A DNA stretch of 64,000 nt, from positions 104,132,905 to 104,196,904 of the forward strand of contig NC_079213.1 in NCBI RefSeq assembly GCF_029633865.1. Reading direction: 5' to 3'. Made by a program: the position numbers and the translations under genes. Below are positions 1-11,369 of the stretch, piece after piece (position 1 is the stretch's first letter; the number at the start of each line of letters is the position of its first letter). The DNA is from Lampris incognitus. Taxonomy: Eukaryota; Chordata; Actinopteri; Lampriformes; Lampridae. The notes under the pieces are model-generated. The model had not been told where the DNA came from, made no database searches, and worked only from the letters and a program-made list of their open reading frames with translations.

Positions 1-14
1 TTCGGCTGCTCCCG

Positions 15-527
15 TTAGGGGTCGCCACAGCGGATCATCCGTTTCCATTTCTTCCTGTCTTCTGCATCTTCTTCTGTCACACCGGCCACCTGCATGTTTT
101 CCCTCACCACATCCATAAACCTCCTCTTTGGCCTTCCTCTTTTCCTCTTTCCTGGTAGCTCCATATTCAGCATCCTTCTCCCAATATACCCAGCATCTCT
201 CCTCCACACATGTCCAGGCCATCTCAATCTTGCCTCTCTTGCTTTGTCTCCAAACCGTCCAACCTGAGCGGTCCCTCTAATATAATTGTTCCTAATCCTG
301 TCCTTCTTCGTTACTCCCAGTGAAAATCTTAGCATCTTCAACTCTGCCACCTCCAGCTCCACCTCCTGTCTTTTTGTCAGTGCCACTGTCTCCAAACCAT
401 ATAACATAGCTGGTCTCACAACCATCTTGTAAACCTTCCCTTTAACTCTTGCTGGTACCCTTCTGTCGCAAATCACTCCTGACACTCTTCTCCACCCACT
501 CCACCCTGCCTGCACTCTCTTCTTCAC
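15..527 (-). pseudogene. C-terminal segment of RTE-like LINE polyprotein
   Basis: An open 170-codon frame matches the C-terminal region that follows the RT in this family: LRWPGHVWRRD, then a very basic GKRKRGRPKRRF block, then a tail ending MIRCGDP. The same segment recurs at 26,471-26,659 and 53,575-54,036, which defines the family inside this window. Its role is not established; basic content suggests nucleic acid binding. It is open here but cut off from the RT by upstream frameshifts. Confidence 0.8.
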
Positions 528-644
528 CTCTCTACTGCACTCCCCGTTGCTTTGGACAGTTTACCCCAAGTATTTAAACTCAAATGCCTTTGTCACCTCC
601 ACTCCTTGCATCCTGATCATTCCACTGTCCTCCCTCTCATTCAC

Positions 645-1531
645 TCATAGGTATTCTGTCTTGCTCCTACTGACTTTCATTCCTCTTCTCTCCAGTGCAT
701 ACCTCCACCTCTCCAGGCTCTCCTCAACCTGCACCCTACTCTCGTTACAGATCACAATGTCATCTGTGACATCATCGTCCACGGAGACTCCTGCCTGATC
801 TTGTCCGTCAACCTGTCCATCACCATTGCAAACAAGAAAGGGCTCAGAGCCAATCCTTGATGTAATCCCACCTCCACCTTGAACCCATCTGTCATTCCAA
901 CCACACACCTCACCATTGTCACACTTCCCTCATACATATCCTGCACCACTCCTACATACTTCTCTGCAACTCCCGACTTCCTCATACAATACCACACCTC
1001 CTCTCTCGGCACCCTGTTGTATGCTTTCTCTAAATCTACAAAGACACAATGCAACTCTTTCTGGCCTTCTGTATACTTCTCAATCAACATTCTCAAAGCA
1101 AACATCGCATCTGTGGTGCTGTTTTGTGGCATGAAACCATACTGCTGCTCGCTGATCATCACCTCTCCTCTTAACCTAGCTTCTATTACTCTTTCCAAAA
1201 TCTTCATGCTGTGGCTGATCAACTTTATACCTCTGTAGTTGCTACAGTTCTGCACATCGTCCTTGTTCTTGAAAATCGGTACCAGTATTCTTCTTTTCCA
1301 CTCCTCAGGCATCCTCTTACTTTCCAAGATTGTGTTAAACAATCTGGTTAAAAACCCCACTGCCATCTGTCCTAAACATCTCCATGCCTCCACAGGTATG
1401 TCATCAGGACCAACTGCCTTTCCACTCTTCATCCTCTTCATAGCTGCCCTCACTTCTTCCTTGTTAATCCACTGAACTTCCTGATTCACTATCCCTACAT
1501 CATCCAACCTTCTCTCTCTCATTTTCTTCAT
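645..1531 (-). pseudogene. reverse transcriptase domain of RTE-like LINE, broken
   Basis: The frame from 1531 to 752 carries ordered RT motifs: a template-binding NYRGIKLI segment, the first catalytic block DLEKAYNRVP (usually DLEKAYDRVP, so the D is replaced by N) and a QGLALSPFLF block. The second catalytic block follows in another frame (908-645) as VTDDIVI, close to the normal FADD/YADD core. At least one frameshift separates the two. Its endonuclease is encoded upstream on the same strand. Not functional as it stands. Confidence 0.85.
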
Positions 1532-1649
1532 TCATCAGCCCCTCACAGTATTCCTTCCACCTCCTTAGCACACTCTCCTCTCTTGTCAGCACATTTCCAT
1601 CTCTATCCTTGATCGCCCTAACTGCAGCTCGGTCCCTCTGTCTAGTCAA

Positions 1650-2802
1650 TCAGTAAAAGTCCCTTTCTCCTTCCTTAGTGTCTAACCTGTCATAGAACTC
1701 ACCATACACCTTTTCCTTTGCCTTTGCCACCTCTCTCTTCGCTTTACGCTGCATCTCCCTGTACTCCTGTCTACTTTCTTCATCTCTCTGACTATCCCAC
1801 TTCTTCTTTGCCAACCTTTTCCTCTGTATACTTTGCTGTACTTCCTTATTCCACCACAAAGTCTCCTTGTCTTCCTTCCTCTGTCCTGATGACACACCAA
1901 GTACCTTCCTAGCTGTCTCCCTCACTATTTCTGCCGTGGTTGCCCAGCCATCTGGCAACTCTTCACTACCACCCAGTGCCTGTCTTAACTCCTGCCTGAA
2001 CTCCACACTACAGTCTTCCTTCTTCAACTTCCACCATTTGATCTTCGGCTGTGTCTTCACTCGCTTCCTCATCTTGGTCTCCAAAGTCATCCTACAGACC
2101 ACCATCCGATGCTGCCTAGCTACATTCTCCCCTGTCACCACCTTGCAGTCTCCAATCCCTTTTAGATCGCGCCTTCTACATAAGATATAGTCCACCTGTG
2201 TGCACTTTCCTCCACTCTTGTATGTCACCCTGTGTTCTTCCCCCTTCTTAAAATATGTATTCACCACAGCCATTTCCATCCTTTTCACAAAATCGACCAC
2301 CATCTGTCCTTCCACATTTCTCTCCTTGATTCTATACCTTCCCATCACCTCCTCGTCACCTCTGTTCCCTTCACCAATATGTCCATTCAAGTCCGCTCCA
2401 ATCACCACTCTCTCCTCCTTGGTTACCCTCTCCACCACGTTGTCCAACTCACTCCAGAATTATTCTTTTTCGTCCATCTCACACCCAACTTGCAGGGCAT
2501 ATGTGCTGATAACATTCAGCAATACACCTTCGATTTCCAGCTTCATACTCATCACTCTGTCTGACACTCTCTTCACCTCCAGCATGCTCTTGACATACTC
2601 TTCCTTCAGAATTACCCCTACCCCGTTTCTCCTGCCATTCGCACTGTGGTAGAAGAGTTTGAACCCACCTCCGACTCTTGGCCTTACTCCCCTTCCACCT
2701 AGTCTCTTGCACACACAGTATGCCTACCTTTCTTATTTGCATCATGTCAGCCAGCTCTCTTCCTTTACTAGCCATAGTGCCAACATTACCTCTCACCTCC
2801 AC
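1650..2802 (-). pseudogene. APE-type endonuclease domain of RTE-like LINE, broken
   Basis: Three overlapping minus-strand frames (2802-2479, 2714-2460, 2447-1650) together cover an apurinic-like endonuclease. Visible motifs are a QETRWKG block (catalytic E), GADLNGHIG (metal/DNA contact) and VDYILCRR near the end of the domain. The final SDH-type block reads ARQHRMVV, so the usual aspartate is absent. The frames are separated by frameshifts. In the intact family this domain nicks target DNA for target-primed reverse transcription. Confidence 0.8.
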
Positions 2803-3217
2803 ACGCCTACCCTTCCATCTCTTTAGCTGCCCCTGGACATGCCTTCCCCCTCTCCTTCTCCTTCACCCAACAGTAGCATAGTTTCCATCGGCACCCTGCT
2901 GGTTAACAGTACCGGTGGCGGTCGTTGGTAACCCGGGCCTCGACCGATCTGGTATGGAAATCTTATTTATGATCCACATATTTGATTTGGCAAAGATTTT
3001 ACGCCGGATGCCCTCCCTGATGCAACCCTGCCCATTTGTCCGGGCTTGGGACTGGCACTAAGAATGTACTGGCTTGTGCATCCTCAGTGGCGGGGTTATT
3101 TATAATTACAAAATAGGTGCTTATATTTATGTCTGCAACTGCTGGCCAATTCATTCCTGTTATTCAATGTGGACATTTCTAGTTTGCCAATCATAGAATA
3201 TTTTTCAGTTAGACATA

Positions 3218-4436
3218 CACTCACTGGCCACTTTATTAGGTACACCTTGCTAGTACCGGGTTGGACCCCCCTTTGCCTTCAGAACTGCCTTAATCCTTCG
3301 TGGCATAGATTCAACAAGGTACTGGAAACATTCCTCAGAGAGTTTGGTCCATATTGACATGATAACATCACGCAGTTGCTGCAGATTTGTCGGCTGCAAA
3401 TCCATGATGTGAATCTCCCGGTCCACCACATCCCAAAGGTGCTATATTGGATTGAGATCTGGTGACTGTGGAGGCCATTTGAGTACAGTGAATTCATTGT
3501 CATGTTCAAGAAACCAGTCTGAGATGATTCGAGCTTTATGACATGGCGTGTTATCCTGCTGGAAGTAGCCATCAGAAGATGGGAACACTGTGGTCATAAA
3601 GGGATGGACGTGGTCAGCAACAATACTCAGGTAGGCTGTGGCGTTGACACGATGCTCAATTGGTACTAAGGGGCCCAAAGTGTGCCAAGAAAATATCCCC
3701 CACACCATTACACCACCACCAGCAGCCTGAACCGTTGATACAAGGCAGGATGGATCCATGCTTTCATGTTGTTGACGCCAAATCCTGACCCTACCATCCG
3801 AATGTCGCAGCAGAAATCAAGACTAGTCAGACCAGGCAACGTTTTTCCAATCTTCTATTGTCCAATTTTGGTGAGCCTGTGCGAATTGTAGCCTCAGTTT
3901 CCTGTTCTTAGCTGACAGGAGTGGCACCCGGTGCGGTTCTGCTGCTGCTGTAGCCCATCTGCCTCAAGGTTCGACGTGTTGTGGGTTCAGAGATGCTCTT
4001 CTGCATACCTCGGTTGTAATGAGTGGTTATTTGAGTTACTGTTGCCTTTCTGTCAGCTCGAACCAGTCTGGCCGTTCTCCTCTGACCTCTGGCATCAACA
4101 AGGCATTTTCGCCCACAGAACTGCCGCTCACTGGATATTTTCTCTTTTTCGGACCATTCTCTAAACCCTAGAGTTGGTTGTGCGTGAAAATCCCAGTAGA
4201 TCAGCAGTTTCTGAAATACTCAGACCAGCCCGTCTGGCACCAACAACCATGCCACGTTCAAAGTCACTTAAATCACCTTTCTTCCCCATTCTGTTGCTCG
4301 GTTTGAACTGCAGCAGATCGTCTTGACCATGTCTACATGCCTAAATGCATTGAGTTGCTGCCATGTGATTGGCTGATTAGAAATTTGCGTTAACGAGCAG
4401 TTGGACAGGTGTGCCTAATAAAGTGGCCGGTGAGTG
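3218..4436 (-). mobile_element. Tc1/mariner DD36E-type element, copy 1 (decayed)
   Basis: The element is bounded by inverted termini beginning CACTCACTGGCCACTTTATT and is flanked by TA on both sides, the Tc1/mariner target. The transposase lies on the minus strand and is broken; an open piece at 3759-3442 keeps QQDNTPCHKA and the PDLNPI block. It is 1,219 bp, the same length and terminal sequence as the copies at 14,648 and 16,317. Confidence 0.9.
3442..4290 (-). pseudogene. DD36E-type Tc1 transposase remnant
   Basis: The minus strand reads as a diverged version of the 351-codon transposase at 16,461-17,516, starting near 4290 with the same [12 protein letters not shown]-terminus. An in-frame stop lies near 4,170 (a CTA on the plus strand) and the downstream frame is open only from 3759 to 3442. 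The C-terminal coding part continues below 3442 with disruptions. It is not expected to make active transposase. Confidence 0.8.
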
Positions 4437-4596
4437 TAGATTGCACATTTTACTGCTGGTTGACTATACTTGGTTCTTTGAGAGGATTTTCCAGGTGGTT
4501 GAATAATTAATGTTTCTGTCCGCCAATGACCAAATATAATAGCTTAAAGATGTTACATTATTTAAACGGTTGTTTCTAAAGCTGCACATGTGTGCA

Positions 4597-5030
4597 TTAA
4601 AACTCGTCATTTCTCGTCATCGTAGCTTGGTAGATAACTCCTTTCATCTGGCATTTTTTTTCAGTGGGGAATGAGTCCTTCACACGGCAGTTGCAGTTGG
4701 GGGAGTCCGGTTGTGATGAAGGTGTTATTGATTTGTTCATGATCCTTGTGTTGTGGGACGATATTATTTGTTGAATGTTAGGCATGGAGCTGTAACTAAT
4801 TTTGATGATGTTCCTATTGAATGTCTTCCTCAGTTGATGGTCCGGGGTAAAGCGCTTATCCAAAAGTTCAAAAAACTGCTTACCGATGTTTGTGGCCACG
4901 GTATCACTGTAGGGTGGGTGTACCAGGTGATGTTTCGTTTTCTGCTACGTTTGTTAATTTGCTGGCAGTCAGTATTTAATGGTGGGTTGTACTTGAGCTT
5001 GAAATTGTAGCCGCTTATACCAATAGACAA
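4597..5030 (-). pseudogene. Penelope-like retroelement fragment (3' part of RT and linker)
   Basis: Two overlapping minus-strand frames (5030-4830 and 4899-4597) together read INKRSRKRNITWY, then ATNIGKQFFELLDKRF, then NCNCR..C..KC..KGVIYQA. This cysteine-containing linker before the GIY-YIG nuclease is typical of Penelope-like elements. A frameshift separates the halves and no GIY-YIG domain follows. The fragment is short and dead. The assignment is by motif recognition only. Confidence 0.65.
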
Positions 5031-5082
5031 ATACCAACCCCCATTGGACCGTTAGTGATCACGTGTTTTTAAATTAATTGTC

Positions 5083-5271
5083 CCCCCCTTCTTTTTTCCC
5101 CAATTATACTTGGCCAATCACCCTAGTCTTCACATCCGGCTTCCCACCTGCAGACACGGCCAATTGTGTCTGTAGAGACGCCCGACCAAGCCGGACGTAA
5201 CACAGGGATTCAAACCGCTGACCCCCGTGTTGGTAGGCAACGAAATAGATCTTTACGCTACCCGGGCGCCC
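5083..5271 (-). repeat. tRNA-derived SINE family S1, internally deleted copy
   Basis: On the minus strand the head reads GGGCGCCCGGGTAGCGTA, then a B-box-like segment (TTTGAATCCC form), then the body around GACACAATTGGCCGTGTCTG, ending at the tail AATTGGGG. The middle of the full-length body (compare 59,372-59,815) is missing. Confidence 0.75.
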
Positions 5272-5513
5272 TATTTTTGAATTTTTGAATGTCACATCTC
5301 TCCCTTCCCCATTGGACGTTGTGCATGTGGTGTGCATGACGAGGCAGTAAAAGGTATGTTTTTTCATGAGTAGCTTTATTGACAGCTGATGATTGCTTAT
5401 GGCATGAAACAGGCTTGTACTGTCTCATGAAGAATTTACTTGACTCACTGGATTATATTGCTCCCTATTTGTTGAGCACTTTCCCTACCATTGAGTGTTT
5501 CTTTTAACAAAGT

Positions 5514-5514
5514 T

Positions 5515-5557
<43 letters not shown>

Positions 5558-5600
5558 ATATATATGTATGTGTATATGTGTGTGTGTGTATGTATATATA
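5514..5600. repeat. TA/GT microsatellite
   Basis: Alternating TA and GT dinucleotide tracts. The next Tc1 element starts inside the TA part. Confidence 0.95.
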
Positions 5601-6830
5601 TATGGACAAAAGTATTGGGACACACCTCTTAATCATTGGATTCAGGTGTTTCATTCAGACCCATTGCCATAGGTTTATAAAATCAAGCAGCTAGCCATGC
5701 AGTCTGCATTTCAAAATGTTTGTGAAAGAATGGGTCGTTGTGAAGAGCTCAGTGAATTCAACCGTGGTACTGACATAGGATGCCACCTTTGCAATAAGCC
5801 AGGTCATGAAATTTCTTCCCTGCTAGATATTCCACAGTCAACTGTAAGTGGTATTATTAAAAAGTGAAAGCGTTTAGGAACAACAGCAACTCAGCCACGA
5901 AGTGGCAGACCACATAAAGTCACACAGCAGGGTCAACGAGTGCTGAGGCGCATAGTGCGTAAAAGTTGCCAACGCTCTGTTGACTCAATAACTGCAGAGT
6001 TCCAAACTTCCTCTGGCATTAACATCAGCACAAAAACTGTGTGCCGGGAGCTTCATGGAATGGGTTTCCATGGCTGAGCAGCTGCATGCAAGCCTTACAT
6101 CAACAAGCACAATGCCAAGCATTGGATGGAGTGGTGTAAAGCACGCTGCCACTGGACTTTGGAGCAGTGGAAACGTGTTCTGTGGTGTGACAAATCACGC
6201 TTCTCTGTCTGGCAGTCAGTCTGGGTTTGGTGGATGCCAGGAGAACGTTACCTGCCTGACTGAATTGTGCCAACTGTTAAGTTTGGTGGAGGAGGGATAA
6301 TGGTATGGGGTTGTTTTTCAGGGGTTGGGCTAGGCCCCGTAGTTCCAGTGAAGGGAAACCTTAATGCTTCAGCATACCAAGATATTTTGGACAATTCTAT
6401 GCTTCCAACTTTGCGGGAACAGTTTGGGGAGGGCCCTTTTCTGTTCCAGCATGACTGTGCCCCAGTGCACAAAGCAAGGTCCATTAAGACATGGTTGGGT
6501 GAGTTTGGTGTGGAAGAACTTGACTGGCCTGCATAGAGCCCTGACCTCAACCCCATTGAACACCTTTGGGATGAACTAGAATGGAGATTGCGAGCCATGT
6601 CTTCTTGTCCAACATCAGTGCCTGACCTCACAAATGCTCTTCTGGATGAATGGGCAAAAATTCCCACAGACACACTCCAAAATCTTGTGGAAAGCCTTCC
6701 CAGAAGAGGGGAAGCTGTTAGAGCTGCAAAGAGGGGACCAACTCCATTTGAATGCCTATCAATTTAGAATGGGATGTCATAAAAGTTCCTGTAGGTGTAA
6801 TTGCCAGGTGTCCCAATATTTTTGTCCATA
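5601..6830 (+). mobile_element. Tc1/mariner DD34E-type element (decayed)
   Basis: Inverted termini start TATGGACAAAAGTATTGGGA on the left and are mirrored at 6,800-6,830. The transposase is on the plus strand. It sits within a TA-rich microsatellite that supplies TA targets, and the next Tc1 element begins four bases beyond its right end. Confidence 0.9.
5730..6776 (+). pseudogene. Tc1 transposase pseudogene (DD34E spacing)
   Basis: From ATG at 5730 the frame shows an N-terminal helix-turn-helix region (SSLLDIPQSTVSGIIKK) and then a stop. Later segments, one after a frameshift, carry the first catalytic aspartate region (VLWCDKSRF), the second (HDCAPVHKA) and the glutamate ([13 protein letters not shown]). 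There are 34 residues between the second D and the E, counting one stop codon in the spacer. At least three in-frame stops make it non-functional. Confidence 0.85.
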
Positions 6831-6834
6831 TATA

Positions 6835-8450
6835 CACTACCGTTCAAAAGTTTGGGATCACCCAAACAATTGTGTGTTTTCCATGAAAAGTCACACTTAT
6901 TCACCACCATATGTTGTGAAATGAATAGAAAATAGAGTCAAGACATTGACAAGGTTAGAAATAATTTTGTATTTGAAATAAGATTTTTTTTACATCAAAC
7001 TTTGCTTTCGTCAAAGAATCCTCCATTTGCAGCAATTACAGCATTGCAGACCTTTGGCATTCTAACTGTTAATTTGTTGAGGTAATCTGGAGAAATTGCA
7101 CCCCACGCTTCCAGAAGCAGCTCCCACAAGTTGGATTGGTTGGATGGGCACTTCTTGCATACCATACGGTCAAGCAGCTCCCACAACAGCTCAATGGGGT
7201 TCAGATCTGGTGACTGCGCTGGCCACTCCATTACCGATAGAATATCAGCTGCCTGCTTCTGCTCTAAATAGTTCTTGCACAATTTGCAGGTGTGTTTAGG
7301 GTCATTGTCCTGTTGTAGGATGAAATTGGCTCCAATCAAGCGCTGTCCACTGGGTATGGCATGGCGTTGCAAAATGGAGTGATAGCCTTCCTTATTCAGA
7401 ATCCCTTTTACCCTGTACAAATCTCCCACCTTACCAGCACCAAAGCAACCCCAGACCATCACATTACCTCCACCATGCTTAACAGATGGCGTCAGGCATT
7501 CTTCCAGCATCTTTTCATTTGTTCTGCGTCTCACAAACGTTCTTCTTTGTGATCCAAACACCTCAAACTTGGATTCATCCGTCCACAACACTTTTTTCCA
7601 GTCTTCCTCTGTCCAATGTCTGTGTTCTTTTGCCCATCTTAATCTTTTTCTTTTATTGGTCAGTCTCAGATATGGCTTTTTCTTTGCCACTCTGCCCTGA
7701 AGCCCAGAATCCCGCAGCCGCCTCTTCACTGTAGATGTTGACACTGGTGTTTTGCGGGTACTATTTAATGAAGATGCCAGTTGGGGACCTGTGAGGCGTC
7801 TGTTTCTCAAACTAGAGACTCTAATGTACTTATCTTCTTGCTCAGTTGTGCAACGCGGCCTCCCACTTCTTTTTCTACTCTGGTTAGAGCCTGTTTGTGC
7901 TGTCCTCTGAAGGGAGTAGTACACACCGGTGTAGGAAATCTTCAATTTCTTAGCAATTTCTCGCATGGAATAGCCTTCATTTCTAAGAACAAGAATAGAC
8001 TGTCGAGTTTCAGATGAAAGTTCTCTTTTTCTGGCCATTTTGAGCGTTTAATTGACCCCACAAATGTGATGCTCCAGAAACTCAATCTGCTCAAAGGAAG
8101 GTCAGTTTTGTAGCTTCTGTACCGAGCTAAACTTTTTTCAGATGTGTGAACATGATTGCACAAGGGTTTTCTAATCATCAATTAGCCTTCTGAGCCAATG
8201 AGCAAACACATTGTACCATTAGAACACTGGAGTGATAGTTGCTTGAAATGGGCCTCTATACACCTATGTAGATATTGCACCAAAAACCAGACATTTGCAG
8301 CTAGAATAGTCATTTACCACATTAGCAATGTATAGAGTGTATTTCTTTAAAGTTAAGACTAGTTTAAAGTTATCTTCATTGAAAAGTACAGTGCTTTTCC
8401 TTCAAAAATATGGACATTTCAATGCGATCCCAAACTTTTGAACGGTAGTG
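6835..8450 (-). mobile_element. Tc1/mariner DD38E-type element with intact transposase frame
   Basis: A 1,616-bp element with inverted termini CACTACCGTTCAAAAGTTTG flanked by TA on each side. The full transposase ORF lies inside on the minus strand. Three things suggest it is relatively young: the complete ORF, well matched termini, and a second structure at 54,422 built from the same family. Confidence 0.93.
6995..8038 (-). CDS. Tc1/mariner transposase, DD38E spacing, apparently intact
   Basis: A 347-residue protein beginning MARKRELSSETRQ. Residues 1-110 form the paired-like DNA-binding region (two helix-turn-helix units; REIAKKLKISYTGVYYSL at about 26-43, with a GRPR AT-hook-like motif at 59-62). 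The DDE catalytic domain follows, with D154 (LWTDESKF), D244 (QQDNDPKH) and E283 (PDLNPIE). Thirty-eight residues separate the second D from E. Canonical Tc1 and Sleeping Beauty have 34; a DD38E group (named Intruder in the literature) is known in animals. A glycine-rich box (HGGGNVMVWG) is present. Length fits an active Tc1 transposase (about 340). The element lies next to an older DD34E copy. Whether it is expressed or active cannot be read from sequence. Confidence 0.93.
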   Translation of the reverse strand: MARKRELSSETRQSILVLRNEGYSMREIAKKLKISYTGVYYSLQRTAQTGSNQSRKRSGRPRCTTEQEDKYIRVSSLRNRRLTGPQLASSLNSTRKTPVSTSTVKRRLRDSGLQGRVAKKKPYLRLTNKRKRLRWAKEHRHWTEEDWKKVLWTDESKFEVFGSQRRTFVRRRTNEKMLEECLTPSVKHGGGNVMVWGCFGAGKVGDLYRVKGILNKEGYHSILQRHAIPSGQRLIGANFILQQDNDPKHTCKLCKNYLEQKQAADILSVMEWPAQSPDLNPIELLWELLDRMVCKKCPSNQSNLWELLLEAWGAISPDYLNKLTVRMPKVCNAVIAANGGFFDESKV

Positions 8451-9244
8451 TATATATATAGTATATATTAGTGGCAAGCTGGCATGAAAGAAGGAGGCAA
8501 GAGGCGGAGATCTTGTTTTTACTGGCAGCTTCCATGTCCCATACACCACACCACCCCCGAGTGCGCCTTTATTTTGCCCCCAAAGTGATTGCCGAACAAC
8601 GTCGCCCCCCCCCCGTCACTATTAAAAACATCACTCTTAGTCACAGTCCTACAGTCAGTCAGTCAGTAAAATGTTTTGAAAAATCTTCTTATATCCATTT
8701 TGACTTTTAGTTAATTCGCACACAGCAAAAACATTGTATACCGACTGAGCATACCTTACCCTACTGAAACTCGTGAGATACCTGCTGACGCAACATGTGA
8801 AGGAAACGTGCAAAACAGATATGATTTTGATTGGATAGCCGCCTAACATAAAAAATAAATCTTTCCTAAACTAAATTTAAAATTATGATTTGATAAATAA
8901 CGCACCAACATGAAACAATGCAATAACGATTTTGATTTACCTAGAGGATTTAAACAACTTGAAATTTGGGTGGGGGGGCATTGAATGTCGCTTGGGGGGG
9001 CTAAGCCTCACTACAGCGCCCCCTGGAGACGGGCCTGCACCTCCGGTATGCCAACCCCTCATGGAGCTCGAAGTTGCCCCATTGAGAGTGGTAGGCCTTT
9101 ACCTCGGCTCCCAGCACTTACACCTCTGTCCACTCGGGGCATCATCCCGTCTCCAGCCAGCCCCTCGCCAGCGCCAGGGTCACGCCTGCTTCCTGCTGCT
9201 GCCTCAGTTGCTACGTGCTCAACGGGAACCATATCCTGTCCCAT
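8451..9244. other. no gene recognised
   Basis: After the TA-rich flank of the Tc1 element there is AT-rich sequence with short poly-C and poly-G runs. No ORF with recognisable domains was seen. Confidence 0.5.
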
Positions 9245-9770
9245 ATCCTGGGACAAAACAAAAACTGCATGGGGCAGAGATTTGGGTGTAGAGCTTTCTG
9301 AAGAGGCATGGTGGGACAGCTTAACTCGTATACACACTTCCTCATTGTGTATACGACATGGTTTAACTCGATTTAAGGTGCTTCACCGTCTTCACTACTA
9401 GGGGGGACAAGCTTGCCAGGTCTTTCCCACCACAGACCCTGGCTGTCCGGGTTGCTGCCATAGTCCAGCCTCGGTGGGACACATGTTCTGGGCATGCCCC
9501 TCTCTCAATAGTTACTGGGGACATATATTTAATGTATTCTCGCAAATCTGTAAACGGACTATAACCCCTGATTTTCACACAGCCATCTTTGGCATACCAC
9601 CCCCTAACTGTAAGGTCATAACTTTGCAGGCAAATGCACTAGCATTTGCTTCATTGCTAGCTCGCAGACTTAGTCTTTTTAAGTGGAAGTCGAATAAAGC
9701 TCAATTTTTTGCAGTGGTTAAGGGAAGCACTGTCCTTTTTACCTTTAGAAAAGCTCCAATATAAAATATG
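9245..9770 (+). pseudogene. L1-type LINE ORF2 C-terminal fragment
   Basis: The plus strand carries the C-terminal region typical of fish L1-like ORF2: a LTRFKVLHRLHY segment, a stop, then a cysteine-histidine cluster ending GHMFWACPSL, then a hydrophobic tail. It is 5'-truncated and interrupted by a stop near 9,400. The clade call is by motif memory and could be another L1-related group. Confidence 0.65.
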
Positions 9771-9959
9771 CAAAACTTGCAAAAACTTAGCTTTGACCTG
9801 GAGTCCTTTCGTATACTTTATTGAAGGTTTTCCCTTTTAGTGAATGTAATTTTTTTACCTGGTTGTAACTACAATATTTATACAGATATATGTGTACATC
9901 ATTATATTTTCTTCAAAAACATAGTTAGCATGTGGAATTGGAATAAGTCCCTGCATCGT

Positions 9960-10960
9960 ACCTGTCACCCAGCAGGCTCTGTGCCTGCTGGGTGGCAGCT
10001 GCTTGGCGACTGGCTCGTTGGTCTTTGGGTCTGTTCCTCTCCCAGCCAGATTGGATCACCATGGTCTTCATGCTGAGGGTGATGGTTGCCCCTGACACAT
10101 TAACACGGGCTCTCCAGCAGGTCCAGGTCGATCATGCATGGGTCCTGGATGTTGGCAAGCCAGAACTCGTGTGCCAGCTCCTGATCTCCAGCCTGGACAC
10201 GCAGTGACTTCTTCCCTCTCATCCCAGCCTTTTCCCCTGTCGCCATCATCAGCTGGATGTTGGTTGGTGACCATGCCACTGAGAGTGGGCGAATGGTGCC
10301 TGGGAGGACACCAGATTGCACCAGGGAAATGGTAGACCCTGTGTCTACCAGGGCCCGGCAGGACCGACTGTCGAGTTGGCAGTCGAGATACAGTCCTTTG
10401 GTATGATCTAGGTGGCCATCCAGCATGCATCAGCCTTGAAGGGGGGCAGGAGATTGGAGTGGTGGTCCCCCTCATTAGGCCACTCCCCTGTCGTTTCCCG
10501 CCAGCTAGGTGACTGTGGCCTTCAGTGCTGGGGCTGGGCAGTCAGAGAGTGGGGGCCTTCTACTGGGTAAGCCGCATGGAGTGTACCATCTCGGTCCGTT
10601 CAGCTTCGCACTGAGCCTTGCTGAGGGATTTGGGCAAGGCGAGGTGGACATGCTGCTACAACCGTTCTGGCATGAACCCCTGCAGCAAAGAGAGGAGGGC
10701 CAGCTCCTCTTGGGCGGCTGCGCCGAATGTGGCTAACTGTGTTGGGCATGTAGCTGTACATCTGCGGCGAAGGTACCCTGGCTCTCTCCCTCTTGGCTGT
10801 GGAGGCTGATTAGCTGCTCCCTGCTTTGATCAGTAAAGGTACGTTGCCCAAGTCGCCTCTCCAGTGCCTTGGTCAGGGCCTGGAGGTCCCACTGCTCCAC
10901 TGGGGCTAGGTCGAGGAGCACCTGCAAAACCTTTCCATCCAACGCTACTCGAAACAAGTT
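9960..10960 (-). pseudogene. Ty3/Gypsy gag-protease fragment
   Basis: Minus-strand frames show part of a gag capsid (10957-10733; a block ending LGQRTFTDQSREQL) and downstream a retroviral-type aspartic protease (10426-10100) with the active-site core ALVDTGSTISLV. The order gag then protease fits Gypsy on the minus strand. No RT or LTR was found nearby. It differs from the plus-strand Gypsy copy that follows, whose protease core is LDTGAKANLI. Confidence 0.75.
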
Positions 10961-11369
10961 AGCCAGCCAGGCCCGGAAGGCAAAATGGAGGAAAAGTTAA
11001 TGTTGTGTGTGTCAGAATTCACTGAATTGTACAAAACAAGTTTACGATCGTATCGACACTGCAGGAAGAAAGCCTTTGCTTGGAAACACAATTTCATCCA
11101 AATAGGCATACCAGGTGTTTTAGCAGTTAGGTAGCTTGTAGGTAGGCAATGTAGCCGACCTACATAAACATAAACATAGCTTAGGTTTGTTATACGGTTC
11201 ACAAAGTGGTACCCCTCAATAGCTCTACAGACCTATTAAAGTTTCTTAATATTTATTTTTTGGCAACAACAAAATGACGAATTTGTCCTGCTAGTCGTTT
11301 TGAAAATTATGTCAGTTTTGCTCTGTCCTCCATGCTGAACCCAGCGGCCATTTTCCGAACCATTTTTCC

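Larger units (their letters stand above)
1..3105 (-). mobile_element. RTE-like non-LTR retrotransposon, nearly full length, decayed (copy 1)
   Basis: Read on the minus strand, an APE-type endonuclease (about 2802-1650) is followed by reverse transcriptase (1531-645) and a basic C-terminal segment (527-15). The region upstream of the endonuclease, to about 3,105, looks like the element's 5' UTR. The 3' end coincides with the window edge, so its tail is not seen; two other copies (26.4 and 53.5 kb) end in a short CTA/TAG microsatellite, as RTE-type elements often do. Several frameshifts and stops break the ORF, so this copy is dead. The RTE-like assignment rests on domain order, lack of an ORF1 and the tail. 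Confidence 0.85.

Noticed and set aside
2200..2652. 150-codon plus frame
   Set aside because: Shadow of the minus-strand LINE endonuclease; no independent motifs.
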